A stretch of 64,000 bases of DNA from Blastocatellia bacterium AA13 (GCA_003222245.1 QHVH01000009.1:124001-188000); one strand, 5' to 3'; counted from the stretch's first letter, positions 26,960 through 35,844 are shown. A program made the numbers and translations. Notes: generated by a model not told the origin, from the sequence alone.

Positions 26960-26977
26960 ATCGGCGGTAAATAAGCA

Positions 26978-28078
26978 TCAGTTCTTGCGCTCACCCAGAA
27001 CCTGGCGCATCCAGTCCGTCATCGTTCCAAAGACGCTTGCGTGAAGAGGCCGCCCGACTGCCAGTGAGTGATCCGCTCCGGGGATTTCGACGAATCGCGC
27101 TTTGCCCGGATGAGAGCGATTGACGTTATCGACAATGGCGCGGCTGTCAGCATCGCTCATAATCGTGTCCGCGCCGCCGCGCATGACGAGCACGGGACAG
27201 CTCACCTTTTGCCACACCTCTCCGAGATTCAGATCCTGGAGTTGCTGATAAAACGCAGCGGGCCGGCCATACTGTCCGTCGGGAGTGTCATACCAGAAAG
27301 GCTTCCAGTCGGGATGCTTCGCCAGAATCTCACCCGGGCTCTGATGTTGAATCAGGAAGAGATCGTAGAACTGAGTGAATACTCTTAGCGCCTGGTTGAT
27401 CTCACCCGCCGAATGCTTCTCTCCGGAGAGCCGCACTCTCTCGTTTTCGAGCATATGCTCGTACCACGTGCGTCCCCACGAGCTGGCGGCCACGAATCCC
27501 GCAACCGGATGAGAACCGGCGATCAGCGGAGCAGTTCCGCCGCCATTACTCAGACCTACAACAAACACGCGATTGAGATCCAGAAAGTCGTACTTCGACA
27601 TTGAATCGAATGCGGCGCGGTAGCCTTGCAGCTCGGTCTGAAAATCGGTCTTCGCGCAATCACCTTCGCTCTCGCCGACTCCGGGCTTATCCATTCGCAC
27701 GGTGGCGAATCCCGATTTGTCGGCCAATCGAAGTATGATGGCCCCGAATCCGTCCGTCTCGCCGGCAGGGTACTCAACGCTGTCGCAGCTCAGCCAACCT
27801 ACAATAAAAACTACCGGAACCTTGCCCGGCGCGTTTTTCGGCCGCGTGATAAAAGTGCGCAGTTTCTGTCCCGTACCGATTTTCACCCAATCATAAATGA
27901 TCTCGGCGTTCTGAAAGTGCTCGCGCTTTTGGGCGAGGGCCTTCGCGGAACTGGGCAAGCTCACAACCGAACAGACAAGAACTCCCAGGATAGCTGCTAT
28001 GCTGGCGGCCTTTAATCGGGAGCCAGGCAGAGCTCGGCGAAAAGGGCGCGGCGTCTTCGAATCGATGCGTGTCGTCAT
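26978..28078 (-). CDS. Exported alpha/beta hydrolase
   Basis: 366 residues from the ATG at 28078; a TTG at 28096 is also in frame. A hydrophobic N-terminal segment (LKAASIAAILGVLVCSVVS) suggests export. The fold is an alpha/beta hydrolase with FIVGWLSCDS near the oxyanion hole, VRMDKPGVGESEGDC, and the nucleophile in VGLSNGGG. VMRGGADTIM holds the acid and GADHSL the histidine. It could be an esterase or peptidase; the substrate is unknown. The upstream sequence carries two copies of AAAACCAATGTG within about 35 bp, but no good ribosome site. Confidence 0.8.
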   Translation of the reverse strand: MTTRIDSKTPRPFRRALPGSRLKAASIAAILGVLVCSVVSLPSSAKALAQKREHFQNAEIIYDWVKIGTGQKLRTFITRPKNAPGKVPVVFIVGWLSCDSVEYPAGETDGFGAIILRLADKSGFATVRMDKPGVGESEGDCAKTDFQTELQGYRAAFDSMSKYDFLDLNRVFVVGLSNGGGTAPLIAGSHPVAGFVAASSWGRTWYEHMLENERVRLSGEKHSAGEINQALRVFTQFYDLFLIQHQSPGEILAKHPDWKPFWYDTPDGQYGRPAAFYQQLQDLNLGEVWQKVSCPVLVMRGGADTIMSDADSRAIVDNVNRSHPGKARFVEIPGADHSLAVGRPLHASVFGTMTDWMRQVLGERKN

Positions 28079-28123
28079 AGGATGAGTGAAAACCAATGTG
28101 AGAATGAGTAAAAACCAATGTGC

Positions 28124-28591
28124 TTATGGATAATCGTTCAACTCGGCGAAAGGCAGTCCGCACGGGTAGAACAAATTGAATATCGGCTGCTCGACCGCCT
28201 CCGCGAATCCCAGCAGCAGCGGAGCCTGCTCCTCGAGCTGCGTTTTGCCGTTCTCGATATCGGCCATCAAATCGGCCGAAATCTCGAGCTGAGCGGCAAG
28301 CTCCTCGCGCGTGAGGCCGCGATCTTCTCGCTTTGCCTTTATAAGCTTTCCACACTGGCCGGGCTCCTGATCCGAGTCGGCGAACTTGCCCGTTCTGCTT
28401 ATCAAGCGGGACGTAGGAGTCTTGAGCTTTATCGCAATAAGCGCGAGCCGCGGACCCCACTCCTCGGCGGGTGATAAGCCGGACTCGAATTGCTGATATT
28501 GCTCTTCAGTAAGGCGGAGGCGTCCGGCAACATCCGTCTCCGTGAGCTTGCGGCGAACCCTTTCTTTTTTTAACACGTCTCCAAGCTTCAT
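28124..28591 (-). CDS. Double-HTH (XRE-type) transcriptional regulator
   Basis: 155 residues with two helix-turn-helix domains. The first is GDVLKKERVRRKLTETDVAGRL with EEQYQQFESG (about 4-38); the second is GKLIKAKREDRGLTREELAAQL with SADLMADIENG (about 80-115). There is no effector domain, so it probably binds DNA as a pseudo-symmetric monomer or dimer. A GGGGAG ribosome site precedes the ATG. It is the last gene of the minus-strand run after the amine dehydrogenase, B3/B4 and ankyrin genes and could regulate any of them; no operator is apparent. Confidence 0.82.
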   Translation of the reverse strand: MKLGDVLKKERVRRKLTETDVAGRLRLTEEQYQQFESGLSPAEEWGPRLALIAIKLKTPTSRLISRTGKFADSDQEPGQCGKLIKAKREDRGLTREELAAQLEISADLMADIENGKTQLEEQAPLLLGFAEAVEQPIFNLFYPCGLPFAELNDYP

Positions 28592-28677
28592 TGTATTTCT
28601 CCCCTGGTATTTCTCTCCCGTGCCGCCAATTGAGTGCGGCGGATCAGTGCGGCCTATTTATGGCCGACTCCGTCATA

Positions 28678-29298
28678 CTATTGCTGCGCGTTGACCGCGG
28701 CAGCGGCCAGTTCAAGATCGTCCGGCACACGGAAGCCCAGAACACCGCCGCAGAATTCGCGCCACTCCTCATTGTTCTCGTTGAACACCACGTTCTCGCC
28801 GGGCCAGATCGATTCAGTCACGGTGAAATCCTGGTGAATGAACACGACCTTGTCGTCATTGAAGGCGCCTTCCGCATCTTGAGCCGCGTCATTCGCGCCC
28901 TTGCTCTTCCAATTTATTCTGCTTTCGGACCAGCCGGAAAACTGGCGCAGCTTTGCAAGGTAGAACGCCTTGCAGTATTTCCGTTCTGATCGCAGTCCCT
29001 TTGCGCGTTCGGCGTCGGTCCTATCTTCAACTTCCCGGAGATATTTCGCGGCGTCTATCCGCGCGGCAGCCAGCGCAATCATGTATGGAGTTCGATTGTC
29101 GCGCCCGACATGAAATACGTCAGCGCTTTTTTCAACCAGCAACTGGATCATAGAAAGATCACCCACGCCCGCGGCATGATTCAACGGCGACCAACCCTGT
29201 TCGTCGCCTTCATCGATATTCGCGGTAGAAGCCAACAGCGTTTCGACCGCTACCGCGTCTTTTGCTCTTATCGCACTAATCAAAGATTCGTTCGCCAT
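28678..29298 (-). CDS. Ankyrin-repeat protein with unknown C-terminal domain
   Basis: 206 residues. Residues 1-95 form about three ankyrin repeats (EQGWSPLNHAAGVGDLSMIQLLV, NRTPYMIALAAARIDAAKYL). Residues 100-206 are a separate acidic, tryptophan-containing region (YCKAFYLAKLRQFSGW, VVFIHQDFTVTESIW, NEEWREFCGGVLGFRVPDD) that I cannot name. There is no signal peptide. AGGAGT precedes the ATG. The ankyrin part suggests a protein partner; the second part could be an effector or adaptor domain. It follows the B3/B4 gene on the same strand. Confidence 0.78.
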   Translation of the reverse strand: MANESLISAIRAKDAVAVETLLASTANIDEGDEQGWSPLNHAAGVGDLSMIQLLVEKSADVFHVGRDNRTPYMIALAAARIDAAKYLREVEDRTDAERAKGLRSERKYCKAFYLAKLRQFSGWSESRINWKSKGANDAAQDAEGAFNDDKVVFIHQDFTVTESIWPGENVVFNENNEEWREFCGGVLGFRVPDDLELAAAAVNAQQ

Positions 29299-29370
29299 AA
29301 CTACTCCTGTGTGTCTTAACTTTCGTTCATCGGCAATCAGTCTTTACCGGCTTTACCGGATTTTGGATTC

Positions 29371-30111
29371 TCAATCGAGCATCAATTCAATCTCGCGATC
29401 CCCGGCACTGGCAAGGCGGATATCGCCTACAACGGCGCCGCTTTTCACGAGCGCCGATCGCAACTCGTCAAACGCCGATTCGAGCGCCGCATACTGGACG
29501 GCAGTCACGGCCTCGTTGAAGAAGGCCGCCAGATTGGTTCCCTGCTGAAGGCTCGTTTCCTTTGAGTCGCGGTGATTGAACCCCCAACAGATGATTCGCG
29601 ATCCGCAGGCATAAACGGCAACATTCGGCGAGAGGGGCATGTCCTCGGCGCGGCCTCCCAACGGCTCGAATGAATCCGTTTCGGGCGCGGCGAAGCGCAA
29701 ACTTATATCTCGCTGGGCCAGCCGCTCGAGATCATAGCCTCCCATTGGCGCGAGATGTTTTGCCGACAGCGCGCAGTAGAGATTCACCGCGGGCAACGGT
29801 GTCGAGATCGCCTGCCCCTTTAACAATCGTCGCGCAAGCTGCTCGGCGCTGCACTTATACTCGGAGGGCTTCAGACCCATTTGTTTATACGCAGCGCGCC
29901 ACCCGGCAATCGCAGGGTCTTCAGCGATGCGCTGTGGATCCGGTATTCGCGCGGTAAGAGTCGACCGCGCGGATTCAACTAGAGAATCGATGTCCAACTC
30001 GCTCGAGGCCGATGCAAGTCCTCTCACCAGAAAGCCCCCGGCCCTTATATCGGGAAAGCGCGCGGCAACCGCGGAGTCGATGCTGAATCCAAGGCGCTCC
30101 ATATTTTTCAC
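29371..30111 (-). CDS. B3/B4 tRNA-binding-domain protein (PheRS beta-like)
   Basis: 246 residues from a GTG at 30111; an ATG three codons later is equally possible. The core is the B3/B4 domain of phenylalanyl-tRNA synthetase beta chains: WRAAYKQMGLKPSEYKCSAEQLARRLLKG, then LPAVNLYCALSAKHLAPMGGYDLERL, and ICWGFNHRDSKET near the end. Stand-alone versions are thought to edit or bind mischarged aminoacyl groups; this is not established. The start is 5 bp past the qhpB stop, so it may be read through from the amine dehydrogenase transcript. Confidence 0.85.
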   Translation of the reverse strand: MKNMERLGFSIDSAVAARFPDIRAGGFLVRGLASASSELDIDSLVESARSTLTARIPDPQRIAEDPAIAGWRAAYKQMGLKPSEYKCSAEQLARRLLKGQAISTPLPAVNLYCALSAKHLAPMGGYDLERLAQRDISLRFAAPETDSFEPLGGRAEDMPLSPNVAVYACGSRIICWGFNHRDSKETSLQQGTNLAAFFNEAVTAVQYAALESAFDELRSALVKSGAVVGDIRLASAGDREIELMLD

Positions 30112-30116
30112 GACGC

Positions 30117-31247
30117 TTATCGCGATGGCACTATGGCCATTTCGGTTATGTCTCCGTCGACGGTTATCGTTCTATCCAGGGTAAGCGTTTCCGCGTCGTA
30201 GATATCGATGATCGGTCCGGGTCCATAGATGTACAGCTTTTTCGCATCGGAGCTGGCCGCGAATGTAAACCGAGCGCGATTTTCGAACTCCGCCTTCTTG
30301 ATAAGCTTGCGAGATTGAAGATCGAATACCCAGAATTCACAGCGGCGATTCGGATCCATCGGACTGGTCACGGTAACCACAAATGCCTTCTTTCCATCAG
30401 GGCTCACGTAGAGCCGACCTCTTATACTGAGCGACACCGCGAGAGGAATCAAATCGACCTTCTTCGAAAGAAGGTTCACTCTCGCGATGCCCGAGATCGA
30501 ACGACGCGCCTGCAAGTCGGTAGACGTAAACACCGAAGTGATGAAATCGGGGTTCTCCTTCGGGTCGGTCTCGCCGGCAAAGGAGATCGCCGAAGCCCCG
30601 GGATGCGAAGGCTTAGACAGTTCAATCTTATCGACCTGCTGAAAGGTATTCAGATCGAAAACCAGCACATCGTCCTTCAACACGTAGAGAAAGCGTCCGT
30701 CCGCCGAAACCCTGTAAGCGGCGTCTTCAAAGCCAAACCCCTGATCGAAATCCTTTGGGAAATCGAACGTCTTTACGATCTTCAACAAATCGAGATCGAT
30801 GATATGAAACCTGGCCTTTTGAATGCTGTATCTGTCGACTTCCTTGGTTGCGGTCTTCAGCGTCAGATAGAGAAACCGCCCGCGCGGGTCGATAGCCGAA
30901 CTGATGACGAGTTGAGTTTGATTTGGTTCGCAAAGCTGCAGGCGGCCGGCGACTTTTCGATTTACCAGATCGACCACTTCGAGAACGCGCTGTCCGGTGA
31001 TCGCCACCAGCCTTCGCCTGTCATAAGAGGCAAGAATGTATTCCGGAATGCCGGATTCGATAGGAATCTCGCTCTGTACTTTGTATGTCGCCTCGTCGAT
31101 GACGACGATTTTGTTGGGCCACGCTCCGACATAGAGATAACCGGGCGCTTCAACGCCTCGCGCACCAGGCGCGCTCAGCACAGCAACTAAGGCTGAGAGT
31201 ATTGCAATTGTGATGGGACGCAACTTCGTCGTTCCTGCTTTATTCAA
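30117..31247 (-). CDS. qhpB: Quinohemoprotein amine dehydrogenase, beta subunit
   Basis: 376 residues: a signal peptide (ITIAILSALVAVLSAPGARG, cleaved near residue 31), then a seven-bladed beta-propeller of YVTN-like repeats (GYLYVGAWPNKIVVIDEATY, GRFLYVLKDDVLVFDLNTF, GRLYVSPDGKKAFVV). This is the size and fold of the QHNDH beta chain, which sits against the gamma subunit in the periplasmic heterotrimer. The identification rests mainly on its position behind qhpA and qhpC. The only usable start is a TTG at 31247 with a weak ribosome site; no ATG precedes the signal peptide. A simple YVTN propeller is the alternative if the neighbours are ignored. Confidence 0.85.
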   Translation of the reverse strand: MNKAGTTKLRPITIAILSALVAVLSAPGARGVEAPGYLYVGAWPNKIVVIDEATYKVQSEIPIESGIPEYILASYDRRRLVAITGQRVLEVVDLVNRKVAGRLQLCEPNQTQLVISSAIDPRGRFLYLTLKTATKEVDRYSIQKARFHIIDLDLLKIVKTFDFPKDFDQGFGFEDAAYRVSADGRFLYVLKDDVLVFDLNTFQQVDKIELSKPSHPGASAISFAGETDPKENPDFITSVFTSTDLQARRSISGIARVNLLSKKVDLIPLAVSLSIRGRLYVSPDGKKAFVVTVTSPMDPNRRCEFWVFDLQSRKLIKKAEFENRARFTFAASSDAKKLYIYGPGPIIDIYDAETLTLDRTITVDGDITEMAIVPSR

Positions 31248-31292
31248 GGTTCAATGCGCTTACCGGCGGTTCGTTTACCTGGCCTGACATAC

Positions 31293-31637
31293 TCACGGAA
31301 AAACGAGATCGATATTGCGCCAGTCTTTTGTAGCGTTAGCGCATTTGCTCGACCAGTCCGGATAGTTCGTGAGGTGATCAGGCACCTGCACCGGCCAATA
31401 GCACGACAGATAACAGTCGTGAAGATCCCTTTCAACCGGCTGGCAAAGACCCGCGGTACTGCCCGCCGCATCCGTCTCCCATCCTGGAGTGAACACGAGA
31501 GTGCAGCCGAGCGGATAGTGCGGTCCAAGCTTCGGCTTCGGCTGCTGAATCGATAACGCGCACACATCTTCTTCTTGAGAGATGATGACCTCTTCGATCA
31601 AACGCGCTTTCCGATTTATCGGCGTCAAGTGTTTCAT
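31293..31637 (-). CDS. qhpC: Quinohemoprotein amine dehydrogenase, gamma subunit (CTQ cofactor)
   Basis: 114 residues. The small catalytic chain carries cysteine tryptophylquinone and three unusual Cys-to-Asp/Glu thioether bridges. All partners are present at the spacing known from the Pseudomonas and Paracoccus enzymes: Cys45-Glu54 (9 apart), Cys65-Asp71 (6), Cys79-Asp87 (8), and Cys75-Trp81 (6) for the quinone. The first 40 or so residues resemble the leader that is recognised by QhpD and later cleaved. Two further cysteines (26 in the leader, 99) are extra. It starts 19 bp after qhpA. In proteobacteria the radical SAM gene qhpD usually lies between these two genes; here it does not. Confidence 0.95.
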   Translation of the reverse strand: MKHLTPINRKARLIEEVIISQEEDVCALSIQQPKPKLGPHYPLGCTLVFTPGWETDAAGSTAGLCQPVERDLHDCYLSCYWPVQVPDHLTNYPDWSSKCANATKDWRNIDLVFP

Positions 31638-31656
31638 GAGGACCTGTTCGTTATGC

Positions 31657-33366
31657 TCACCTCAAGAGCGTCGAGGGATCCCATCGCACGTAGAGTGGAA
31701 AGGTCACGAGCAAGTATGCCCGCGCGATAAGAACCGACTCCGATTTCGACGAGCCTCCTGGACGAAGCGCGGCCACGATCCAGACATCTCCGGAGTTGTT
31801 ACGCGAATTCCGGCGCTTTGGATTAGGCCCCTCGATCGCCGGAGTAAACAAGCCATGCTCGTCGATGCTTCCCACGAAATCCTTATCATCATCGTTGAGC
31901 CCCGATGGAAATTCTTCGATGGACCATTGAGCATCGACCGCCCCGAGATTTAGATCGTCGGACGTCTCGACCTCCCCATCGGGTCCGCGATTATACGCGA
32001 TGGCTTCGAATTGCTGGTAGTCCTTCGGATATTTGGCGCCGCCAATCCGAGCGAGTCCCGTACCGGGCGAGATCTTTATATAGTCGATCTTGTCGAAGAC
32101 CGCTATCGCGTCCGGCCTTACATGATTTCGCAGCGAGATGGCATGCAAGCCGTTCGGCGCCTTCGAATCAACGCCCACGTCGACAACGATCTTGTCGCCG
32201 GTCGCGCTCACCAGGGAGTTCACAGTGATGCCCGCCCCAAGATCGACTTCGCTCGCTTTGATATCCACGGGCAGGTTCGCACCGTAAATAGCAAGGCGAG
32301 TCGATGACGCGCCGGATCTCAATGCCGGTAGATCGGCGCCAGAAATAAGCGGCTCGCGTCCTATCCTGCGAAGCACGACATCTATGCCGAACTCATCGTA
32401 GGCTCCCCAGAACATCCGGCCGTCCATAGCCGTCCAGTCGCGCGACAGCATCAGCGACTGCCGAACGGGATCGTCTTTAGCCGAGCCTTCCAATCGTTCC
32501 CGCCAGCTATATCCGCCGTAAACGATTGCCCGGCCGGTTCGGGCTTCAGTGGAGCCGTCCTTGATGTATACAAGACTGCATGCGGTCTTGAACTCATCTT
32601 CGGCCTGGCCCGCGGTTATCGTCGTTTCGCCGAAGACCCGCCCCTTGCCAGGCCGGTAGCCGCTGACAAGCCATCGGCCTTCCAGCTTCGGAGAGTGCAT
32701 GCCCGCTCTCCAGGACTGCCATTCAGGGGTCACCAGGGGATAGGTCTTTGAGAAGTATTGTACGGCCCTGTCGACCGGCTCCTGATGATCGGTCTCCGGA
32801 AGATCAGGCAGCCCGGGCGCCGGAGAATAGCGATAGAACCCCTGAGTCGACACAAAGGGGAACATACCGATATGCAGGTTGGTCAGGAGCCGCCATTCTT
32901 CGCCGGTTCGTCTTTGAGAAATTATCCTGCCGAGTCCGTGACACAAAGTGCACGTCGAGCGCACGGTCTCGTCGGGGACGTTCTCATTGACGACGCGGTG
33001 TTCGGCTTCGTAGAAGGCCGGACGTGCTTCTTCGGGAGCAAGGCCATGGTGATTGCTTAAATACTTCACAATCTGCCTTGCATCGTCCGGCGCCAAACTC
33101 AACCCGTTCAACCGCACCATTCGCTTGATGGCCGCTTCCCACCCCTCTGGCGTTCTTCGTTGAGAAGAGATGCGGGTAAGACAGCCGCGGTCGTCGCGCT
33201 GATGACACGGGCTGCAGCGTTCTATGACAAGCGGGTTGCGCACCGGAATGCATTCTTCTTGATTCGCGTCGTCCGCGGCGCGGGCGGGCACTGACCACCG
33301 CCCACCCGCACAGACCCACGTAAGAAGTAGAAGTACAAATCCGGATGCGATAGCCCGTCCAGTCAA
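31657..33366 (-). CDS. qhpA: Quinohemoprotein amine dehydrogenase, alpha subunit (dihaem)
   Basis: 569 residues. A signal peptide (about 1-30, ending PARA) leads into two c-type haem domains, CSPCH (Cys51, Cys54, His55) and CTLCH (Cys139, Cys142, His143), each followed by the QRRTPEGW or QRRTGEEW block of this family. The remainder forms the beta-rich domains of the alpha chain. The periplasmic enzyme oxidises primary amines to aldehydes and passes electrons through the haems to a soluble carrier. The start is a TTG at 33366 with GGAG six bases upstream, inside the end of the preceding gene; the desaturase stop is one base away, so translational coupling is likely. Confidence 0.93.
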   Translation of the reverse strand: MTGRAIASGFVLLLLTWVCAGGRWSVPARAADDANQEECIPVRNPLVIERCSPCHQRDDRGCLTRISSQRRTPEGWEAAIKRMVRLNGLSLAPDDARQIVKYLSNHHGLAPEEARPAFYEAEHRVVNENVPDETVRSTCTLCHGLGRIISQRRTGEEWRLLTNLHIGMFPFVSTQGFYRYSPAPGLPDLPETDHQEPVDRAVQYFSKTYPLVTPEWQSWRAGMHSPKLEGRWLVSGYRPGKGRVFGETTITAGQAEDEFKTACSLVYIKDGSTEARTGRAIVYGGYSWRERLEGSAKDDPVRQSLMLSRDWTAMDGRMFWGAYDEFGIDVVLRRIGREPLISGADLPALRSGASSTRLAIYGANLPVDIKASEVDLGAGITVNSLVSATGDKIVVDVGVDSKAPNGLHAISLRNHVRPDAIAVFDKIDYIKISPGTGLARIGGAKYPKDYQQFEAIAYNRGPDGEVETSDDLNLGAVDAQWSIEEFPSGLNDDDKDFVGSIDEHGLFTPAIEGPNPKRRNSRNNSGDVWIVAALRPGGSSKSESVLIARAYLLVTFPLYVRWDPSTLLR

Positions 33367-33367
33367 T

Positions 33368-34336
33368 TCACGCTCCAGCGCCTTTTGCCTTCATAGCGAC
33401 CTGCTGCTGCGGTTCCCACGGCCTGTGGAGATTGTTGATCCGCAGATTGGTGAAGAACTGCTTATAGAATGACCAATAGGAGCTGTCAAGGTACTCAATC
33501 TTGCCGACGACTCGCTCATGCAGCATTGCGAATCTGTCATTGGGAACGCCCGGCAGCCAATGATGCTCGACGTGGAAGTTATTCCCGTCGACAAACCACG
33601 ACACGATCTTGCTTGTCTTGATTGTCCGGGTGTTCACCAGCACGTTGGGCAGCTTGGTGTTGCAGCCGATGTGCTCCGGCAGCTCGATCAGCGCGTGCAG
33701 CGGCACCGCTATCAAGAAGGGAATGAACCAGAGTTTGAGAAAAAGCGTTGTTTGAAAAACCACCGTCACAACCGCCATTACCGCGACGAAGGCTCCCATT
33801 ATTTGATACTCGGTCCTTATTTTGGCGGCCATTTTAGGCGTCGCTTCCTTCTCCCTGACGAGCTTGCCAAAAACCGACGAAACGATAAAACCGGCGACAT
33901 CGCGGTAGTGGCGAACCATCCAGAGATGCGGAATCAGCGCCCTGATCGAGTTCAACTTCTGATAGGAATAATTGAAGAACTCTTTATCTTCCGGCGTACC
34001 GAGGAGCCTGTGATGTTTAAGGTGGCTGTTCTGATAGTCGGAATACGACACAAAAGTTGGGAGACCCAGCGTGACGCCCACTATCCGATTCCAGATTCTG
34101 GTCGCATAAGCAGTGCTGTGAAGGCATTGATGCTCGAGCTCCACGGCGTGGGCATAGGGAAAGCCCAGCAACAGCGAGGGAAGTATCCAGAATGGCGTAG
34201 GCAACAGCAGGGACAGCGCCACAAGGGCCGAAGTGATTAATACGAGCACGACTATTTTGGCATGAAAATGCGCGCTCTTGACCTGGGCCAGCGCGTGCAT
34301 GTTCATGCCTTGAAGCACTTGATCTACTGAGAGCAT
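33368..34336 (-). CDS. Membrane fatty-acid-desaturase-type enzyme
   Basis: 322 residues with about four to six hydrophobic segments and the three histidine boxes of membrane di-iron desaturases/hydroxylases: His69 and His73 (HQCLH), His105/108/109 (HLKHH) and His255/258/259 (HVEHH). The family oxidises acyl chains, carotenoids or, in natural-product clusters, carrier-bound amino acids. An AGGAGG site six bases upstream fixes the start at 34336. It lies between the FkbH-like gene and qhpA; its stop is one base from the qhpA start. It could act on a cluster product or on membrane lipid; the sequence does not decide. Confidence 0.87.
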   Translation of the reverse strand: MLSVDQVLQGMNMHALAQVKSAHFHAKIVVLVLITSALVALSLLLPTPFWILPSLLLGFPYAHAVELEHQCLHSTAYATRIWNRIVGVTLGLPTFVSYSDYQNSHLKHHRLLGTPEDKEFFNYSYQKLNSIRALIPHLWMVRHYRDVAGFIVSSVFGKLVREKEATPKMAAKIRTEYQIMGAFVAVMAVVTVVFQTTLFLKLWFIPFLIAVPLHALIELPEHIGCNTKLPNVLVNTRTIKTSKIVSWFVDGNNFHVEHHWLPGVPNDRFAMLHERVVGKIEYLDSSYWSFYKQFFTNLRINNLHRPWEPQQQVAMKAKGAGA

Positions 34337-34598
34337 TTTTTCCTCCTGTTAGTCAATTCGGTTCGACGCAGGATCGACTCTGAGAGGCGCCAGTGTCGGT
34401 CGAAAACTGAATTGATAGTGGCTATCGTTGAGCGTCGGTGGACGCGACGCCAGTAATAGGACGTTTTTGAAACACGTGAACGCAGCGCTGCCGTCGCGCG
34501 GCTTACCGCACGCTATCAGCGCTGCTTATTGCCGCCTTGTTCGCCGCACAACGTGCAGCACGAAGGAGGCGTTAGGAACTGCTTGCGTTATTTGGGAG

Positions 34599-35672
34599 TC
34601 AGTCTACGATCTCCACATCAATCCAGTCGGGGCGCGGCTGAATGCGATCGAGATCATGCTGAAGAACAATGAAGTCTCCGTCGCGGCTCACTTCCCTGAA
34701 ACCACCCATCTTGTAGGTTATTAACATCATCCGGTTTCTATTATTGCTGAGGAATTCAGCCTGCAGCGCGACCCCGGCGTCACGGGCGAGCCCAAGCAGG
34801 TGATTCATGAAGATCGTACCGACGCCGCGCGACATAACCCTGCACGACATCAGAAACAGTTTTATCGTCCAGACCTCGGGGTTCTTCTCCACAAGCGTAA
34901 GGCCGATCTTTCCGTACGATCCGAACTTATCGGTCAGGCCGGCTATAAGGAGCAGATGATTCGGCGAGGCTCGAAACGCATTCAACTCCTCGAAAGAATA
35001 AGTGTAGCCGGTCGTGTTTAGCTGATGAGTGCGCACGGTCAATTCCTCGGCTCTCTTGAGATCTTCTTCCTGCGCGCGGGCAATCGTGAATTCCATTCCC
35101 AGCGTCGCGAGAAATTCCTCGCTCGGACCGATGAACTGCTCTTCGGCGCGCTTCCTTTCGACGTCCGCCAAATACATCTCGCGCCGCCTCGCCGAATCAT
35201 CGGTGATAAACGCCGGTATGAACTCGGTGCGATCGGCCAGCGAGTCAAGCTCGCTCGAATCGAAGACAGCAATTTCGGGCATGGCGTGCTTAACTTCTTC
35301 GCGCTCGTAAGGCTCGTCGTCTATGAAGGCAACCGCATCCAACCCGATATTGATTGAGGTTGCGATGCTTCGGACGCCGGCCGCCTTTGAATTCCAGTTT
35401 ATCTGCGGATAGAGAAAGTATCGCTCCAGCCCGAACTCTCGGAGCTTTTCCATAGCAAGATCGTGATCGTTCTTGCTCGCTATCGAATGGAGTATTCCGC
35501 GCTTGTCGAGAGTATCAAGAGCGGCCCGAACACCGTCCCTCAATTGCACGGAATCGCTCTCGAGCAGCGTTCCGTTCCAGAGCGTATTATCAAGATCCCA
35601 TACAAGCACCTTCACTGTTTTCTTTTCGGTTTCAGATTGCCCGTGGGCAATGGCAATTTGCGGTGTAGTCAT
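34599..35672 (-). CDS. FkbH-like glyceryl-ACP synthase (HAD-IIIC phosphatase domain)
   Basis: 357 residues. The N-terminal HAD domain has the motif WDLDNTLW (Asp26, Asp28, Thr30) and FIDDEPYEREEV; the C-terminal half has a GNAT-like region (YGKIGLTLV, MSRGVGTIFMNHLL). FkbH proteins take 1,3-bisphosphoglycerate, dephosphorylate it and load the glyceryl unit onto a dedicated carrier protein, the first step to hydroxy- or methoxymalonyl-ACP. The partner carrier and two dehydrogenases lie directly upstream. An AGGAG site precedes the ATG. A 14-bp tandem repeat (35712-35739) and two hairpins separate it from the acyl-CoA dehydrogenase gene, so it may have its own promoter. Confidence 0.92.
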   Translation of the reverse strand: MTTPQIAIAHGQSETEKKTVKVLVWDLDNTLWNGTLLESDSVQLRDGVRAALDTLDKRGILHSIASKNDHDLAMEKLREFGLERYFLYPQINWNSKAAGVRSIATSINIGLDAVAFIDDEPYEREEVKHAMPEIAVFDSSELDSLADRTEFIPAFITDDSARRREMYLADVERKRAEEQFIGPSEEFLATLGMEFTIARAQEEDLKRAEELTVRTHQLNTTGYTYSFEELNAFRASPNHLLLIAGLTDKFGSYGKIGLTLVEKNPEVWTIKLFLMSCRVMSRGVGTIFMNHLLGLARDAGVALQAEFLSNNRNRMMLITYKMGGFREVSRDGDFIVLQHDLDRIQPRPDWIDVEIVD

Positions 35673-35711
35673 CAGCGCTCTCCTGAATGTTAGCTCTACG
35701 TATCGCGATCA

Positions 35712-35739
35712 TTTCAGATAAGACCTTTCAGATAAGACC
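35712..35739. repeat. Tandem 14-bp repeat upstream of the FkbH-like gene
   Basis: TTTCAGATAAGACC occurs twice without a gap, 40-67 bp upstream of the FkbH-like start codon. The position suits an operator, but a simple duplication is equally possible. Confidence 0.55.
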
Positions 35740-35747
35740 CTGTAGGC

Positions 35748-35765
35748 GCGGCCGTCTCTGGCCGC
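35748..35765 (-). terminator. GC hairpin between acyl-CoA dehydrogenase and FkbH-like genes
   Basis: GCGGCC-GTCTCT-GGCCGC forms a perfect 6-bp stem. With the hairpin at 35823-35844 it may end the transcript of the three-gene cassette. Confidence 0.4.
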
Positions 35766-35822
35766 CCCTTCTAACGAATCTCAAAACTTCGCATCATCGC
35801 CGGCTTGTCCTATCGCAAAGAA

Positions 35823-35844
35823 GGGCGACCACTGCGGGCCGCCC
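35823..35844 (-). terminator. Hairpin after the acyl-CoA dehydrogenase gene
   Basis: GGGCG and CGCCC pair across a 12-base loop, 36 bp past the stop. A weak terminator candidate. Confidence 0.35.
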
